The position numbers were made by a program, and so were the translations under genes. 26,082 bases of DNA, from assembly GCA_049964655.1 (NCBI GenBank), contig JBMFXC010000035.1, positions 1 to 26,082 on the forward strand, written 5' to 3'. The notes beneath the pieces were generated by a model. It ran no database searches. It had not been told where the DNA came from and worked only from the letters and a program-made list of their open reading frames with translations. The first letter of the stretch is position 1. Every line of letters begins with the position of its first letter. This document shows, one piece after another, positions 1 through 8,279 of this stretch. This stretch comes from JAJZJT01 sp049964655 (GTDB lineage: Bacteria; Actinomycetota; Acidimicrobiia; Acidimicrobiales; RAAP-2).

Positions 1-49
1 AAGTTCATTACTGGTCACTATGACGTAAGGGTGTAACAACAGTTCCCAA

Positions 50-73
50 CCCCTCGCCCGACCGGGCGAGGGG
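50..73 (-). terminator. Terminator hairpin downstream of the CCA-adding enzyme gene
   Basis: A perfect 10-bp stem (CCCCTCGCCC at 50-59 and GGGCGAGGGG at 64-73) with a 4-nt loop lies 28 bp beyond the pcnA stop codon. On the minus strand it is followed by a moderately T-rich stretch (GTTGGGAACTGTTGTT) rather than a clean U run. Its position and strength fit transcription termination of pcnA. Nothing else is recognisable in bases 1-101. Confidence 0.6.
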
Positions 74-101
74 AGCACCGGCGACCGTCACCGGCGACGG
101 T

Positions 102-1520
102 TCACTTCACCGCCGGTGCGCTCCCTGCTTGTTCCTCCCACCACTGCAGGAGGCGTCGGGACGCCTCCTCGGGGCCGAGCGGGCCCTCGTCCATGCGGAG
201 CTCCATCAGGAACGCCAGCGCTCGTCCCACGACCGGGCCAGGTGGCACACCGAGGAGCTCCATGACGGCGCGCCCGTCGAGATCGGGGCGCATGGCGTCG
301 AGCTCTTCGCGCTGACGTAGCTCGGCGATCCGTGCTTCGAGCTCGTCCATGCGCCGCGCCAGGGCACGGGCCTTGGCAGCATTGCGCGTCGTGCAGTCAC
401 ACCGTGTCAGCTCGTTCAGGCGATCGAGCAGCGGGCCGGCGTCGCGCACGTAACGACGCACCGCCTTGTCGGTCCACCCGAGCCGGTAGGTGTGGAAGCG
501 CAAGTGCAGGTGGACGAGCTCGGTCACCTGTTCGATGTCCTCGTTGCCGTAGCGCAGGGCCGTCATCCGCTGCCGGGTGATCCTCGCGCCCACTACTTCG
601 TGATGGTGGAACGTGACGCCGCCGGCACCGTAGGCGCGGGTTCTGGGTTTGCCCACGTCATGGAAGAGGGCGGCCAGGCGCAGGATCCGGTCGGGGCTCG
701 TCTTGTCCACCACGGCCAGGGTGTGCGCCAGCACGTCCTTGTGCCGGTGGATCGGGTCCTGCTCGAGGGCGAGCGCGGGAAGCTCGGGGAGGAACTCTCC
801 CGCCAGCCCCGTGTCGACGGCGAACCACAACGCCACCGAGGGGACGGGAAGGAGGAGGATCTTGTCGAGCTCGTCCCGGATCCGCTCGGCCGACACGATC
901 GACAGACGGTGGTGGCCCCGCCGTACCGCCTCGACGAGCTCGACGGTCGGCTCGAGGTCGAGCTTGGCGGCAAAACGGGCTGCCCGCAACATCCGCAGCG
1001 GGTCGTCGTCGAAGGCCACCGTTGGATCGAGCGGCGTGGCCAGACGGTGGGCAGCCAGGTCGGCGAGCCCTCCGTACGGGTCGATCAGTTCGAGGTCGGG
1101 CAGGCGGAGCGCCATGGCGTTCACCGTGAAGTCCCGTCGGACAAGGTCGTCCTCGACACGGTCACCGAAGGCCACGTCCGGCTTGCGCGACGTCGGTTCG
1201 TACGCCTCGGCCCGGTGGGTGGTGATCTCGTAGCGCCGGCCTGCATGCAGGAGCGCGATGGTGCCGAAGCGCTTTCCCTGCGTCCAGACCGCGTCGGCCC
1301 AGCCGCTCACCAGGCGTTCGATCTCGTCGGGCCGTGCGTTCGTGGTGAAGTCGAGGTCGTCGTCAAGACCGCCGCTCCCGGTCCGATCAGGCAAGCTACC
1401 GGCCACGATGGCATCACGCACCGAGCCGCCGACGAGGTAGAGCGCGTACCCTGCCGCCTCGAAGCGCTCGGAGAGCTCGGTCGTGGCATCCACCAGCGGT
1501 CGCACGCGCTCGGGCAGCAC
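102..1520 (-). CDS. pcnA: CCA tRNA nucleotidyltransferase (CCA-adding enzyme)
   Basis: This 472-aa enzyme adds or repairs the 3' CCA end of tRNAs in the cytoplasm. The class II nucleotidyltransferase head is clear: the GGSVRD motif is at about residues 31-36, followed by the catalytic DLD (D55 and D57) and RRDFTVNAMA at about 128-137. An HD domain follows, with FHDVGKP around H287-D288. Length and domain order match actinobacterial PcnA (Rv3907c type). The reading frame is open upstream to 1979, but that extension is Arg/Ala/Pro-rich and overlaps the divergent gene, so I choose GTG at 1520, directly before MLPERVRPLVDATTELSERF. There is no Shine-Dalgarno, but TACCCT sits 7 nt upstream, so the mRNA may be leaderless. 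The gene is divergent from the envelope operon that starts at 1561. The function is secure; the exact start is less so. Confidence 0.95.
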   Translation of the reverse strand: MLPERVRPLVDATTELSERFEAAGYALYLVGGSVRDAIVAGSLPDRTGSGGLDDDLDFTTNARPDEIERLVSGWADAVWTQGKRFGTIALLHAGRRYEITTHRAEAYEPTSRKPDVAFGDRVEDDLVRRDFTVNAMALRLPDLELIDPYGGLADLAAHRLATPLDPTVAFDDDPLRMLRAARFAAKLDLEPTVELVEAVRRGHHRLSIVSAERIRDELDKILLLPVPSVALWFAVDTGLAGEFLPELPALALEQDPIHRHKDVLAHTLAVVDKTSPDRILRLAALFHDVGKPRTRAYGAGGVTFHHHEVVGARITRQRMTALRYGNEDIEQVTELVHLHLRFHTYRLGWTDKAVRRYVRDAGPLLDRLNELTRCDCTTRNAAKARALARRMDELEARIAELRQREELDAMRPDLDGRAVMELLGVPPGPVVGRALAFLMELRMDEGPLGPEEASRRLLQWWEEQAGSAPAVK

Positions 1521-1527
1521 GGTGCCG

Positions 1528-1533
1528 AGGGTA
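1528..1533 (-). promoter_or_regulatory. -10 element (TACCCT) of pcnA, probably leaderless
   Basis: On the minus strand TACCCT (TAnnnT pattern) ends 7 nt before the GTG at 1520. Transcription would therefore start at or next to the start codon, which fits the missing ribosome-binding site. No good -35 hexamer is visible. Confidence 0.4.
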
Positions 1534-1545
1534 GTGCGCCTGGCG

Positions 1546-1551
1546 TAGGCT
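1546..1551 (+). promoter_or_regulatory. -10 element (TAGGCT) of the DUF6049-murJ-degV operon, probably leaderless
   Basis: TAGGCT lies 9 nt upstream of the GTG at 1561, with no Shine-Dalgarno between them. It is arranged back to back with the pcnA -10, so a 40-bp spacer would serve both divergent transcripts. No clear -35 is seen. Confidence 0.4.
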
Positions 1552-1560
1552 GCCGGCGAA

Positions 1561-3909
1561 GTGGACCGGCACCGAGGCAGCGCTGGGGGGCGCGACGCCC
1601 TTTCCCCAGGCGCAGTGGCGCGGCGATCGGACCCTCGTCGTCGCCCCGAGCACCCTCGGCGTGGCCGCAACCCCTGGTGGTGGACGCAGGGCGCGGCGCT
1701 CCTGGGGCCCCTGGCACTGGTCGCGCTACTCGCAGCCGGCCCGGTCGTCGGCGCATCGGCGGCGACCGCGGCGACCGCGGCGACAACACCAAGCACAGCA
1801 GCTCTGCCGGCTGCGACGTCCCCGACCGCGACGTCGGCTCCCCCGGTGCTGGTGCGCGCTCCTTCGGGGCCCTCCCTCACGCTCGTGTCCCAGTCCACCT
1901 GGGTGGGACCGGGCCAGACCTTCTCGCTCGAGCTCCGCCTGGGCGCCTCCGCTCCACCCTCGTCGTCGCTGGGCCTCACCCTCGCCGTCTACGGATGCCT
2001 CTCCAGCGTCTCCGCCTTCGACCAGGCGCTCACCAACCAGGGCCCGACAAGCGCCCCAGTCGCCCGGTCCACCTCGGTGCTCCCGTGGTCCTCGCTCCCG
2101 TCGGCACCGGGGGGCTCGCCGGGCACGATCGCACTCGCCCTGCCGGTCGTGGCACCGGGCGTACCGACGAGCACGACCGCCCCTGCCGGGAACGCGGCTC
2201 CCGTCGCACCCTTCACCATCGTGCTGCGCTCCAGCGGGTGCCAGGCCTATCCCGACGGCGTCTACCCCCTTCGGCTCTCGCTCGTCGACACCACCACGGG
2301 CTCGACGGTCAGCACGCTGACGACCGACGTCGTCTACCTCGGGACGACCACCGGCACCCAGCGTCTGCGTGTCGCCACCGTCGTCCCCCTCGCCGTAGCC
2401 CAGCATGCCTCGGGTGCTTCGACCAGCGCCGTGCGCCAGGACCCCTTGGCCGCGCTCGCACGTCTGTCGACCTCCCAAGTCGACGCCATCAAGGGAGCGG
2501 TCACCGCTCTCGGGCACCACCCCTCGGTAGCCACTACCGTCGCGCTCACCGGACAGACCGCCCAAGCGGTGCTCGACCACGGCGCGCCCACGCTCGTCGC
2601 GTCGCTCCGCCAAGTGCTCGCCACGTCCTCCCACGAAGTGCCGGGGGCCACCTATGCCCCCCTCGACGTCCCCTCCCTCGTCTCCTCCGGTCTCTCCGGC
2701 GAGCTCGGCGCCCAGGTGTCCAGCGGGCGCCAGGCTGTCGCCGGCCTCGCACCCACTTCCTCCTTGGGTGCGTCGACGACGTTCGTGGGATCGGACCCGC
2801 TCGACTCCAGTGCCCTCGACGCGCTCGCTGCCGTCGGCTACACGCAGGTCGTCGTGCCGGGCAACGACGTGGTTGCCCCGGCGGCCAGTCGCTCGCGTCC
2901 CGCCGGATCGACGACGACGGCGTTCACGGTCAGTACCGGTCGGGCCAGCCCCGTCACGGTGCTGCCGGCCGATGCCGACCTAACCAGCCGCTTCGCCGGC
3001 GACCCCGGCAACCCGGTCCTGGCCGCCCACCAGCTCCTCGCCGAGCTCGCCCAGGTCTACTTCGAGGCCCCCAACGACGTGACGCCCCGGGGGGTCGTGG
3101 CCCTCCCACCCCCGGGCTGGTTGCCACGCGGGACCTTCCTCGACTCCCTGCTCGGCGGCCTGGCCAGCGACCCGGTGGTCGACCCGGTGACCGTCTCGGG
3201 ACTTCTGGCTGCCGTCCCGTCTCCCGAACCCTGCCCGTCGTGTCGGCTCGACGCCACGGGACCCGGTGGACCACCGCTCCCGGCAGCATCCATCCACAAA
3301 GCCCGGCAGCGCCTCTCCTCGTTCGCCTCGGCCCTTGCCAACTCAGGTCCGTCGGCCGGACGGCTGGTACAGCACCTGTCGGACCTCCTGCTCTCGAGTG
3401 AGGCAAGCGGCCTGCGTGGCTACGAGCAGGACAAGCTGGTCGCCGCGGCCAACGGGGCGCTCGACGCCCAGCTCGCCACCCTCGCCGTGTCGGGTGACCA
3501 GAGCCTGACCCTGACCGCCCGCAAGGCACGCATCCCGGTCACCATCGACTCGGCGGCCACCTACCCGATCTCCGCCGTGCTCACGCTCTCCAGTGACAAG
3601 CTCATCTTCACCAACGGCCAGACCCGCTTCTCCCAGCCGGTCGACCTCGACCACTCCACCAACGTCGTCTACGTAGACGTGAGGACCCGCGTCTCGGGTG
3701 AGTTCAAGGTGGCCGTCGAGGTCCGCTCGCCGACCGGCGGCCTGGTGCTCACCGACGGCGTCCTGAGCGTCCGCTCCACCGCCACCTCGGTGGTCGGCAT
3801 CCTGCTCACCCTCGGGGCCATCGCCGTGCTCGCCGGCTGGTGGATCCGCACCAGCAGGCACAAGCGGGCCGCCCGGCGCCAGGCCCGTGACGACGAGGTG
3901 ACCACGTGA
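1561..3909 (+). CDS. DUF6049-like membrane-anchored extracytoplasmic protein
   Basis: This 782-aa protein has an Arg-rich cytoplasmic N-terminus of about 40 residues, then a hydrophobic signal/anchor (about residues 44-65, GPLALVALLAAGPVVG), then a large Ser/Thr/Ala/Pro-rich extracytoplasmic region. It ends in one TM helix (about 741-761, SVVGILLTLGAIAVLAGWW) and a basic cytoplasmic tail. I recognise no catalytic motif. Its size, topology and position directly before murJ match the actinobacterial DUF6049 protein next to murJ (Rv3909 in M. tuberculosis), so I assign the family mainly by context. GTG at 1561 is the first start after a TAGGCT -10 element. The stop overlaps the murJ start in a GTGA tetranucleotide, which implies translational coupling and a role linked to the cell envelope. 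The biochemical function is unknown to me. Confidence 0.75.
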   Translation: MDRHRGSAGGRDALSPGAVARRSDPRRRPEHPRRGRNPWWWTQGAALLGPLALVALLAAGPVVGASAATAATAATTPSTAALPAATSPTATSAPPVLVRAPSGPSLTLVSQSTWVGPGQTFSLELRLGASAPPSSSLGLTLAVYGCLSSVSAFDQALTNQGPTSAPVARSTSVLPWSSLPSAPGGSPGTIALALPVVAPGVPTSTTAPAGNAAPVAPFTIVLRSSGCQAYPDGVYPLRLSLVDTTTGSTVSTLTTDVVYLGTTTGTQRLRVATVVPLAVAQHASGASTSAVRQDPLAALARLSTSQVDAIKGAVTALGHHPSVATTVALTGQTAQAVLDHGAPTLVASLRQVLATSSHEVPGATYAPLDVPSLVSSGLSGELGAQVSSGRQAVAGLAPTSSLGASTTFVGSDPLDSSALDALAAVGYTQVVVPGNDVVAPAASRSRPAGSTTTAFTVSTGRASPVTVLPADADLTSRFAGDPGNPVLAAHQLLAELAQVYFEAPNDVTPRGVVALPPPGWLPRGTFLDSLLGGLASDPVVDPVTVSGLLAAVPSPEPCPSCRLDATGPGGPPLPAASIHKARQRLSSFASALANSGPSAGRLVQHLSDLLLSSEASGLRGYEQDKLVAAANGALDAQLATLAVSGDQSLTLTARKARIPVTIDSAATYPISAVLTLSSDKLIFTNGQTRFSQPVDLDHSTNVVYVDVRTRVSGEFKVAVEVRSPTGGLVLTDGVLSVRSTATSVVGILLTLGAIAVLAGWWIRTSRHKRAARRQARDDEVTT

Positions 3910-5906
3910 GCAGCCAGCGCGGCCCGGGCACCGCGGTCGGGACTCCCGGTCGCCGAGGTAGTGGCCTGACACGTCCTTTCGCCGGCAGCATCGCCGGAGC
4001 GACGTCCTCGATGGCGGTGGGCACGGCCTTGTCGCGCCTCACCGGCGTGGCGCGCCTGATGGCCGTCACCGTCGCCCTGGGCGGAGCGGGCTTCGCCGAC
4101 GCCTACAACCTGGCCAACACCACCCCCAACATCATCCACGACATCGTGCTCGGCGGCGTGCTCGCCGCGACGTTCGTGCCGATCTTCGTCGACCGTCTCA
4201 CTACACGCGACCCCGACGAAGCGTGGCGCGCCATCTCGGCGGTGGCCACCGCCACCGTCCTGTTGCTCGTGGTGGCCACCGTTGCCTTCTTCGTGCTCAC
4301 CCCCGAGATCGTCCGTCTCTACACGGTCGCCAACACGAGCCCTGACGTCCGCTCCCAGCAGCGGGTCGCCACCGACCTGTTGCGCTGGTTCGTCCCCCAG
4401 TTGGCCGGGTACGGCCTGTTGTCGCTCTTCACTGCCCTGCTCAACGCCCGTGAACGGTTCGCCGCTCCGATGTTCGTGCCCATCGTCAACAACGTGCTGA
4501 CCATCGGCGTCCTGTTGTGGTTCCACGCCATCGTCCCCCACCCCACCCTGGCCACCGTCGCCCAGCACCAAGGCGCCCTGGTCCTGTTGGGCGCCGGTAC
4601 CACGGCCGGCGTCCTCCTCCAGGCGGTGGCGCTGGTCCCGTCGCTGCGGGCGGCCGGGCTCCACGTCCGGTTCCACTGGGACCCCGCCAACGAGGCACTG
4701 CGCACGGTGGTGCGCCTGGCTAGCTGGACCTTCGCTCTCGTCGTCGCCAACCAGCTGGTGCTGGTGCTGGTGCTCGCCCTGGCCGACGGCATCCGGACCC
4801 CGGGAGCCGTGTCCGCCTACACCTACGCCTACACGTTCTTCCAGCTCCCCTTCGGTGTCGTAGCCATCTCGGTGATGAGCGCGGTGACACCCGGGTTGTC
4901 GGCACGTTGGGCGGTCGGCGACCTCGACGCCTTCCGGCGCCGCTTCGCCTCGGGGCTCCGGGCGATGCTGGCCGTCATCGTCCCGGCGACCGTGGCGATG
5001 GTCGTGCTGTCGCACCCGCTCGTCGACCTCCTGCTCGCCCACGGCGCGGAGACCCCGGCCGCCGCCAGCTTGACCGGGGCCACCCTCGCGCTCTTCGCCC
5101 TGGGTCTGCCCGGCTACAGCCTGTTCTTCTACGTGGTCCGGGCTTTACAGGCGATGCAAGACACCCGTACGGCCTTCTTCCTCTATCTCGTCGAGAACGT
5201 CGTGGCGGTGGCTACCGCCCTGGCGCTGGTCGGACCGCTCGGCGTCCGCGGCCTCGCCCTCTCGCTCACCGTCGGGTACTCGGTGGCCACTGCCGCCGCC
5301 CTCGAGGTCATGCACCGACGCCTCGACGGGCTCGGCGGAACGACGGTGTCTCGCCCTTTGCGCCGCGTGGTCACTGCCACGGTGTGCATGGGGGTCGTCA
5401 TGGCGCTCGCCTCGGGGGTCACGAGCGGCCGCTCCGACACGTCGCTCGTCCTGCGCGTGCTCCTGGCGGGGGTCGCCGGCGGCGGTGTCTACCTGGGAGT
5501 GGTGGCAGCACTGGGGGCACGCGCGGCGCGGCGCGGCGCTCCCGAAGGGAGCTCGGGGCTCGGGCCGTCACCGGTCACCCCTCCCACCGTGGTCCTCCGG
5601 CCGCCCGGCCGGACCGACCATCCCTCGCAGCCCTCGCAGCCTTCGCAGCCTTCGCAGCCACGACCGGGGGCACCTCCACAACCCCCGGGGTCCGACGGTG
5701 CCCCCTCGGCGCCGGCGCCGCGCTCCGGCAGCCCGACGTCCGGCGTCCGCTGGAGTGGCCAGCGCCCACAGGCCCGGCGACCAACCGGCGGGCCGTTCCG
5801 TGACAGACTCGGCGGCCCGGGGACGGGCGAAGACCGCCGACACCCCGTCGACGACCAACCGAACGAGGAGGGGCCGGATGAGCCGGGTGCAGGTGGTCAC
5901 CGATAG
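3906..5906 (+). CDS. murJ: MurJ (MviN) lipid II flippase with a Pro-rich C-terminal tail
   Basis: This 666-aa polytopic membrane protein of the MOP superfamily would flip the peptidoglycan precursor lipid II across the plasma membrane. Multiple TM helices fill residues of about 30-537. The first carries the conserved Arg pattern LSRLTGVAR (R44 and R50), followed by FADAYNLANTTPN and NARERFAAPMFVPIVNN. From about residue 538 the protein is a hydrophilic Gly/Pro/Arg/Ser tail of some 129 residues with four SQP-type repeats. Mycobacterial MurJ has a long C-terminal extension with a pseudokinase domain; no kinase-like sequence is present here. GTG at 3906 overlaps the upstream stop (GTGA), and the 3' end overlaps degV by 29 nt. 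CwlM, a MurJ partner in mycobacteria, is encoded about 2.8 kb downstream. Confidence 0.95.
   Translation: MSSQRGPGTAVGTPGRRGSGLTRPFAGSIAGATSSMAVGTALSRLTGVARLMAVTVALGGAGFADAYNLANTTPNIIHDIVLGGVLAATFVPIFVDRLTTRDPDEAWRAISAVATATVLLLVVATVAFFVLTPEIVRLYTVANTSPDVRSQQRVATDLLRWFVPQLAGYGLLSLFTALLNARERFAAPMFVPIVNNVLTIGVLLWFHAIVPHPTLATVAQHQGALVLLGAGTTAGVLLQAVALVPSLRAAGLHVRFHWDPANEALRTVVRLASWTFALVVANQLVLVLVLALADGIRTPGAVSAYTYAYTFFQLPFGVVAISVMSAVTPGLSARWAVGDLDAFRRRFASGLRAMLAVIVPATVAMVVLSHPLVDLLLAHGAETPAAASLTGATLALFALGLPGYSLFFYVVRALQAMQDTRTAFFLYLVENVVAVATALALVGPLGVRGLALSLTVGYSVATAAALEVMHRRLDGLGGTTVSRPLRRVVTATVCMGVVMALASGVTSGRSDTSLVLRVLLAGVAGGGVYLGVVAALGARAARRGAPEGSSGLGPSPVTPPTVVLRPPGRTDHPSQPSQPSQPSQPRPGAPPQPPGSDGAPSAPAPRSGSPTSGVRWSGQRPQARRPTGGPFRDRLGGPGTGEDRRHPVDDQPNEEGPDEPGAGGHR
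5622..5657 (+). repeat. Four tandem 9-bp units inside murJ
   Basis: Four adjacent units, CCCTCGCAG twice then CCTTCGCAG twice, are in frame and encode consecutive Pro-Ser-Gln triplets in the disordered MurJ tail. A unit length divisible by three lets copy number vary without a frameshift. Confidence 0.85.
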
Positions 5907-6711
5907 CGCCAGCGACCTGACCTTCGAGCTGGCTCAGGCCAGTAACGTGGTCGTCGTCCCGATCACCGTCCGGTTCGGCACCAACGAGCTCCCCGATTGG
6001 CCTCGGTTGTCCTCCGACGACTTCTGGGCCCGCTGCAAAGCCAGCCCGACCCTCCCCGAGACGGCAGCGCCCTCCCCTGGTGCCTTCGTCGCGGTCTACC
6101 AACAGGCCGCCGAGGACGGCTGCGACGGGGTGGTGTGCATCACGCTCTCCTCGGACCTGTCGGCGACCTACCAGGCTGCCCAGGCGGCCGCCCGCCAAAG
6201 CCCGGTGCCCGTCCACGTCGTCGACTCGCGCATGGTGACCATGGGCGAGGGCCTGATCGTGCTGGAAGCGGCCGAGGAAGCGGCTGCCGGTGGGGATCTC
6301 GACGCGGTGGTCCGCCGCGCCGAGAGGTGCATCCCCCGCACCAGCGTCCTCGGCGTCGTCGACACGCTCGAGCACCTCGAGAAGGGCGGGCGGATCGGTA
6401 GCGCCCGGGCCCTCCTCGGCTCACTGCTCTCCATCAAGCCGGTCGTCCAGGTCCGCAACGGCATCGTCGACGAGGAGTCCAAGCAACGGACCCGTGCTCG
6501 CTCGCTCCGGTACCTCGCCGACAAGGTGCATGCGACAGGTGACCTCGAGCGACTGGCCGTGGTCAACGGGGCCGCCGAGGACCTCGACGTCTTTCTCGCC
6601 ATGCTGGGCGAAGCCGTCCCCGTCACGCCTACCGTGGTCGACCTCGGCCCGGTGGTGGGAACCCATACCGGCCCAGGGACCATCGGCGTCTGCATGCTGC
6701 GCCGGGCCTGA
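5878..6711 (+). CDS. DegV family fatty-acid-binding protein
   Basis: This 277-aa cytosolic protein belongs to the DegV/FakB family, whose members bind a fatty acid; in Firmicutes, FakB presents it to the kinase FakA. Family signatures run the whole length: VVTDSASDL near the N-terminus, a TAAPSPGAF segment, SSDLSATYQAA, VVDSRMVTMGEG, DTLEHLEKGGRIG and the C-terminal GPVVGTHTGPGTIG. ATG at 5878 follows a strong Shine-Dalgarno (GAGGAGGGG) and gives the normal family length. The longer open frame upstream is the out-of-frame shadow of the MurJ tail. The gene overlaps murJ by 29 nt and is the last of its operon. It occupies the place of sigM in the mycobacterial order. No FakA gene is in this window, so the physiological partner is unknown. 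Confidence 0.93.
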   Translation: MSRVQVVTDSASDLTFELAQASNVVVVPITVRFGTNELPDWPRLSSDDFWARCKASPTLPETAAPSPGAFVAVYQQAAEDGCDGVVCITLSSDLSATYQAAQAAARQSPVPVHVVDSRMVTMGEGLIVLEAAEEAAAGGDLDAVVRRAERCIPRTSVLGVVDTLEHLEKGGRIGSARALLGSLLSIKPVVQVRNGIVDEESKQRTRARSLRYLADKVHATGDLERLAVVNGAAEDLDVFLAMLGEAVPVTPTVVDLGPVVGTHTGPGTIGVCMLRRA

Positions 6712-6733
6712 ACCGGGGGCGGGAGGGTCCGGC

Positions 6734-6739
6734 TAGCCT
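6734..6739 (+). promoter_or_regulatory. -10 element (TAGCCT) of the small membrane protein-trxB unit
   Basis: TAGCCT lies 6 nt before the ATG at 6746, in the 34-bp gap after degV, with no Shine-Dalgarno in between. This suggests a separate leaderless transcript. No -35 is obvious. Confidence 0.4.
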
Positions 6740-6745
6740 GGCGGC

Positions 6746-7153
6746 ATGAACGACGTTCTCCACGGTGCTCCCGGTGAGCCCCGGTCGTCCTTTTCACCTC
6801 CCGGCCCACCACCCGCCCCCCCGAGCACGACGAGCAGCAGTGCCACCGGTTCTGCCGACTTCGCGGCAAAGGCTGCCGACGCGGTCGAGTCGGTGGTGGC
6901 GCTGGTACGCGACCGCACCGTCCGGCCGGTGACCCTGGTCGCCCGGGCCGTCGTGTTCGGCGTGCTGGCGGCAGCCGGCTCACTCGTGCTCACCGTGCTG
7001 GTGTCGGTCGCGCTGGTGAGGATCCTGACCGTGTACGCCTTCTCAGGACGCGTGTGGGCATCCGACTTCTTGGTGGGGGCCGTCTTCGTGGCCACCGGTC
7101 TGGTGGCGTGGTCACGACGGGCACCTCGGCGCACCGTGGGGGCACGGCGATGA
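6746..7153 (+). CDS. Small two-TM membrane protein, function unknown
   Basis: This 135-aa protein has a Pro/Ser/Thr-rich hydrophilic N-terminus (about residues 1-35), then an Ala/Val-rich helix containing RDRTVRP. Two predicted TM segments follow (about 73-95, FGVLAAAGSLVLTVLVSVALVR, and about 107-123, DFLVGAVFVATGLVAW), and it ends in a short basic tail. It resembles small actinobacterial membrane proteins sometimes labelled phage-holin-like, but I see no diagnostic motif and do not assign that function. ATG at 6746 follows a TAGCCT -10 directly. Its stop overlaps the trxB start as ATGA, so the two genes are probably translated together. A link to thiol redox is suggested only by this coupling. 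Confidence 0.8.
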   Translation: MNDVLHGAPGEPRSSFSPPGPPPAPPSTTSSSATGSADFAAKAADAVESVVALVRDRTVRPVTLVARAVVFGVLAAAGSLVLTVLVSVALVRILTVYAFSGRVWASDFLVGAVFVATGLVAWSRRAPRRTVGARR

Positions 7154-8115
7154 GCGAGCACCGTCGTCTGGTCGTCGTCGGGTCCGGTCCGGCCGGCCTC
7201 ACCGCTGCCATCTACACCGCGCGTGCACAGCTCGAGCCCCTCGTCATCGAAGGAGAGCCGTCCTCCACCAGCGACCAGCCCGGCGGCCAGCTCATGCTCA
7301 CCACCGAGGTCGAGAACTTCCCCGGTTTCGTCGACGGTGTCATGGGCCCCGAGCTGATGGCCGCCTTCCGCGGTCAGGCGCAGCGATTCGGTGCCGAGCT
7401 TCGCACCGCCAAGGTGACCAAGGTCGACTTCACCGAACGCCCGTTCCGGTTGTGGGTTGCCGGCGACCATGGCGGCGAGCCCGACGTGACGGCGGACGCC
7501 GTCATCGTGGCAACGGGTGCCCAGTCGATCATGCTCGGCCTGCCCAACGAGTCGCGGCTGCTCGGCTACGGGGTCTCCACCTGTGCCACCTGCGACGGCT
7601 TCTTCTTCCGGGGCAAGGACATCGCAGTGGTAGGCGGAGGTGACTCCGCGCTCGAAGAAGCGCTCTTTTTGACCAAGTTCGCCGATTCGGTGACGATCAT
7701 CCATCGACGCGGCGAGCTGCGAGCGTCCAAGGTGATGCAGCAACGGGCATTCGCCAACCCGAAGATCTCCTTCCGATGGAACGCCGTGGTGGTCGACGTC
7801 GAAGGTGAGTCGAACGTCACCGGGGTGACCGTGCGCGACGTCGCGACCGGCGAGGAGTCCTCGTTGCCGTTGAGCGGTCTCTTCGTAGCCATCGGCCATG
7901 CCCCCAATACCGCTGTCTTCGCCGACCAGCTGGAACTGCGTGACAACGGCTACGTGCGGACCTTCGACGGGACGAGGACGAGCGTCGAAGGGGTCTTCGC
8001 CTGTGGCGACGTGCAGGACGACGTCTACCGCCAGGCCATCACCGCGGCCGGGTCCGGGTGCCAGGCGGCCATCGACGCCGAACGATGGCTCGAAGCCGGC
8101 CACGAGACCGCGTGA
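7150..8115 (+). CDS. trxB: Thioredoxin-disulfide reductase
   Basis: This 321-aa flavoenzyme passes electrons from NADPH through FAD to thioredoxin in the cytoplasm. The N-terminal FAD Rossmann motif is VVVGSGPAGLTAA (residues 8-20). The redox-active pair is CATC (C145 and C148) followed by DG. The NADPH-binding site is VGGGDSALEEA (161-171) with HRR at 185-187. The second FAD motif is GVFACGDVQD (281-290). The length is typical of the low-molecular-weight class. I choose ATG at 7150 because it places the Rossmann motif correctly and overlaps the upstream stop as ATGA; the 32 residues available upstream are a frame extension inside the previous gene. Its substrate thioredoxin is the next gene, 164 bp downstream, as in mycobacteria (trxB2-trxC). 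Confidence 0.97.
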   Translation: MSEHRRLVVVGSGPAGLTAAIYTARAQLEPLVIEGEPSSTSDQPGGQLMLTTEVENFPGFVDGVMGPELMAAFRGQAQRFGAELRTAKVTKVDFTERPFRLWVAGDHGGEPDVTADAVIVATGAQSIMLGLPNESRLLGYGVSTCATCDGFFFRGKDIAVVGGGDSALEEALFLTKFADSVTIIHRRGELRASKVMQQRAFANPKISFRWNAVVVDVEGESNVTGVTVRDVATGEESSLPLSGLFVAIGHAPNTAVFADQLELRDNGYVRTFDGTRTSVEGVFACGDVQDDVYRQAITAAGSGCQAAIDAERWLEAGHETA

Positions 8116-8279
8116 CACCCCCCGCTGCCGGCTACACAGCGAAGCCGGGGTCCCCGCCCGACGTGGGGGCGCTGGTGCTCTCGAGCAAGCGCCAGTGGGA
8201 ATGGTGGGCAGCTGGGCTGGGTTGAGAACTCGGAGCCGGACGGCGACAGGCCGTCAGGGCGGTAAAGGAGCGCCAGACG

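Noticed and set aside
1521..1979. 153-residue N-terminal extension of the pcnA frame
   Set aside because: It overlaps the divergent signal-anchored gene, has skewed Arg/Ala/Pro composition, and PcnA homologues begin just before the GGSVRD region.
492..3401. A 969-codon open frame on the plus strand
   Set aside because: It runs antisense through pcnA and then out of frame through the DUF6049-like gene. Its composition is Arg/Pro/Gly low complexity with no motif, as expected in a high-GC shadow frame.
3906..3920. CCACGTGAG at the murJ start considered as parS
   Set aside because: Only the CACGTG centre matches; the flanks do not fit GTTTCACGTGAAAC.
5622..5657. Short direct repeats considered as a CRISPR array
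   Set aside because: The units are 9 bp without spacers and lie in frame in murJ, so this is a coding microsatellite.
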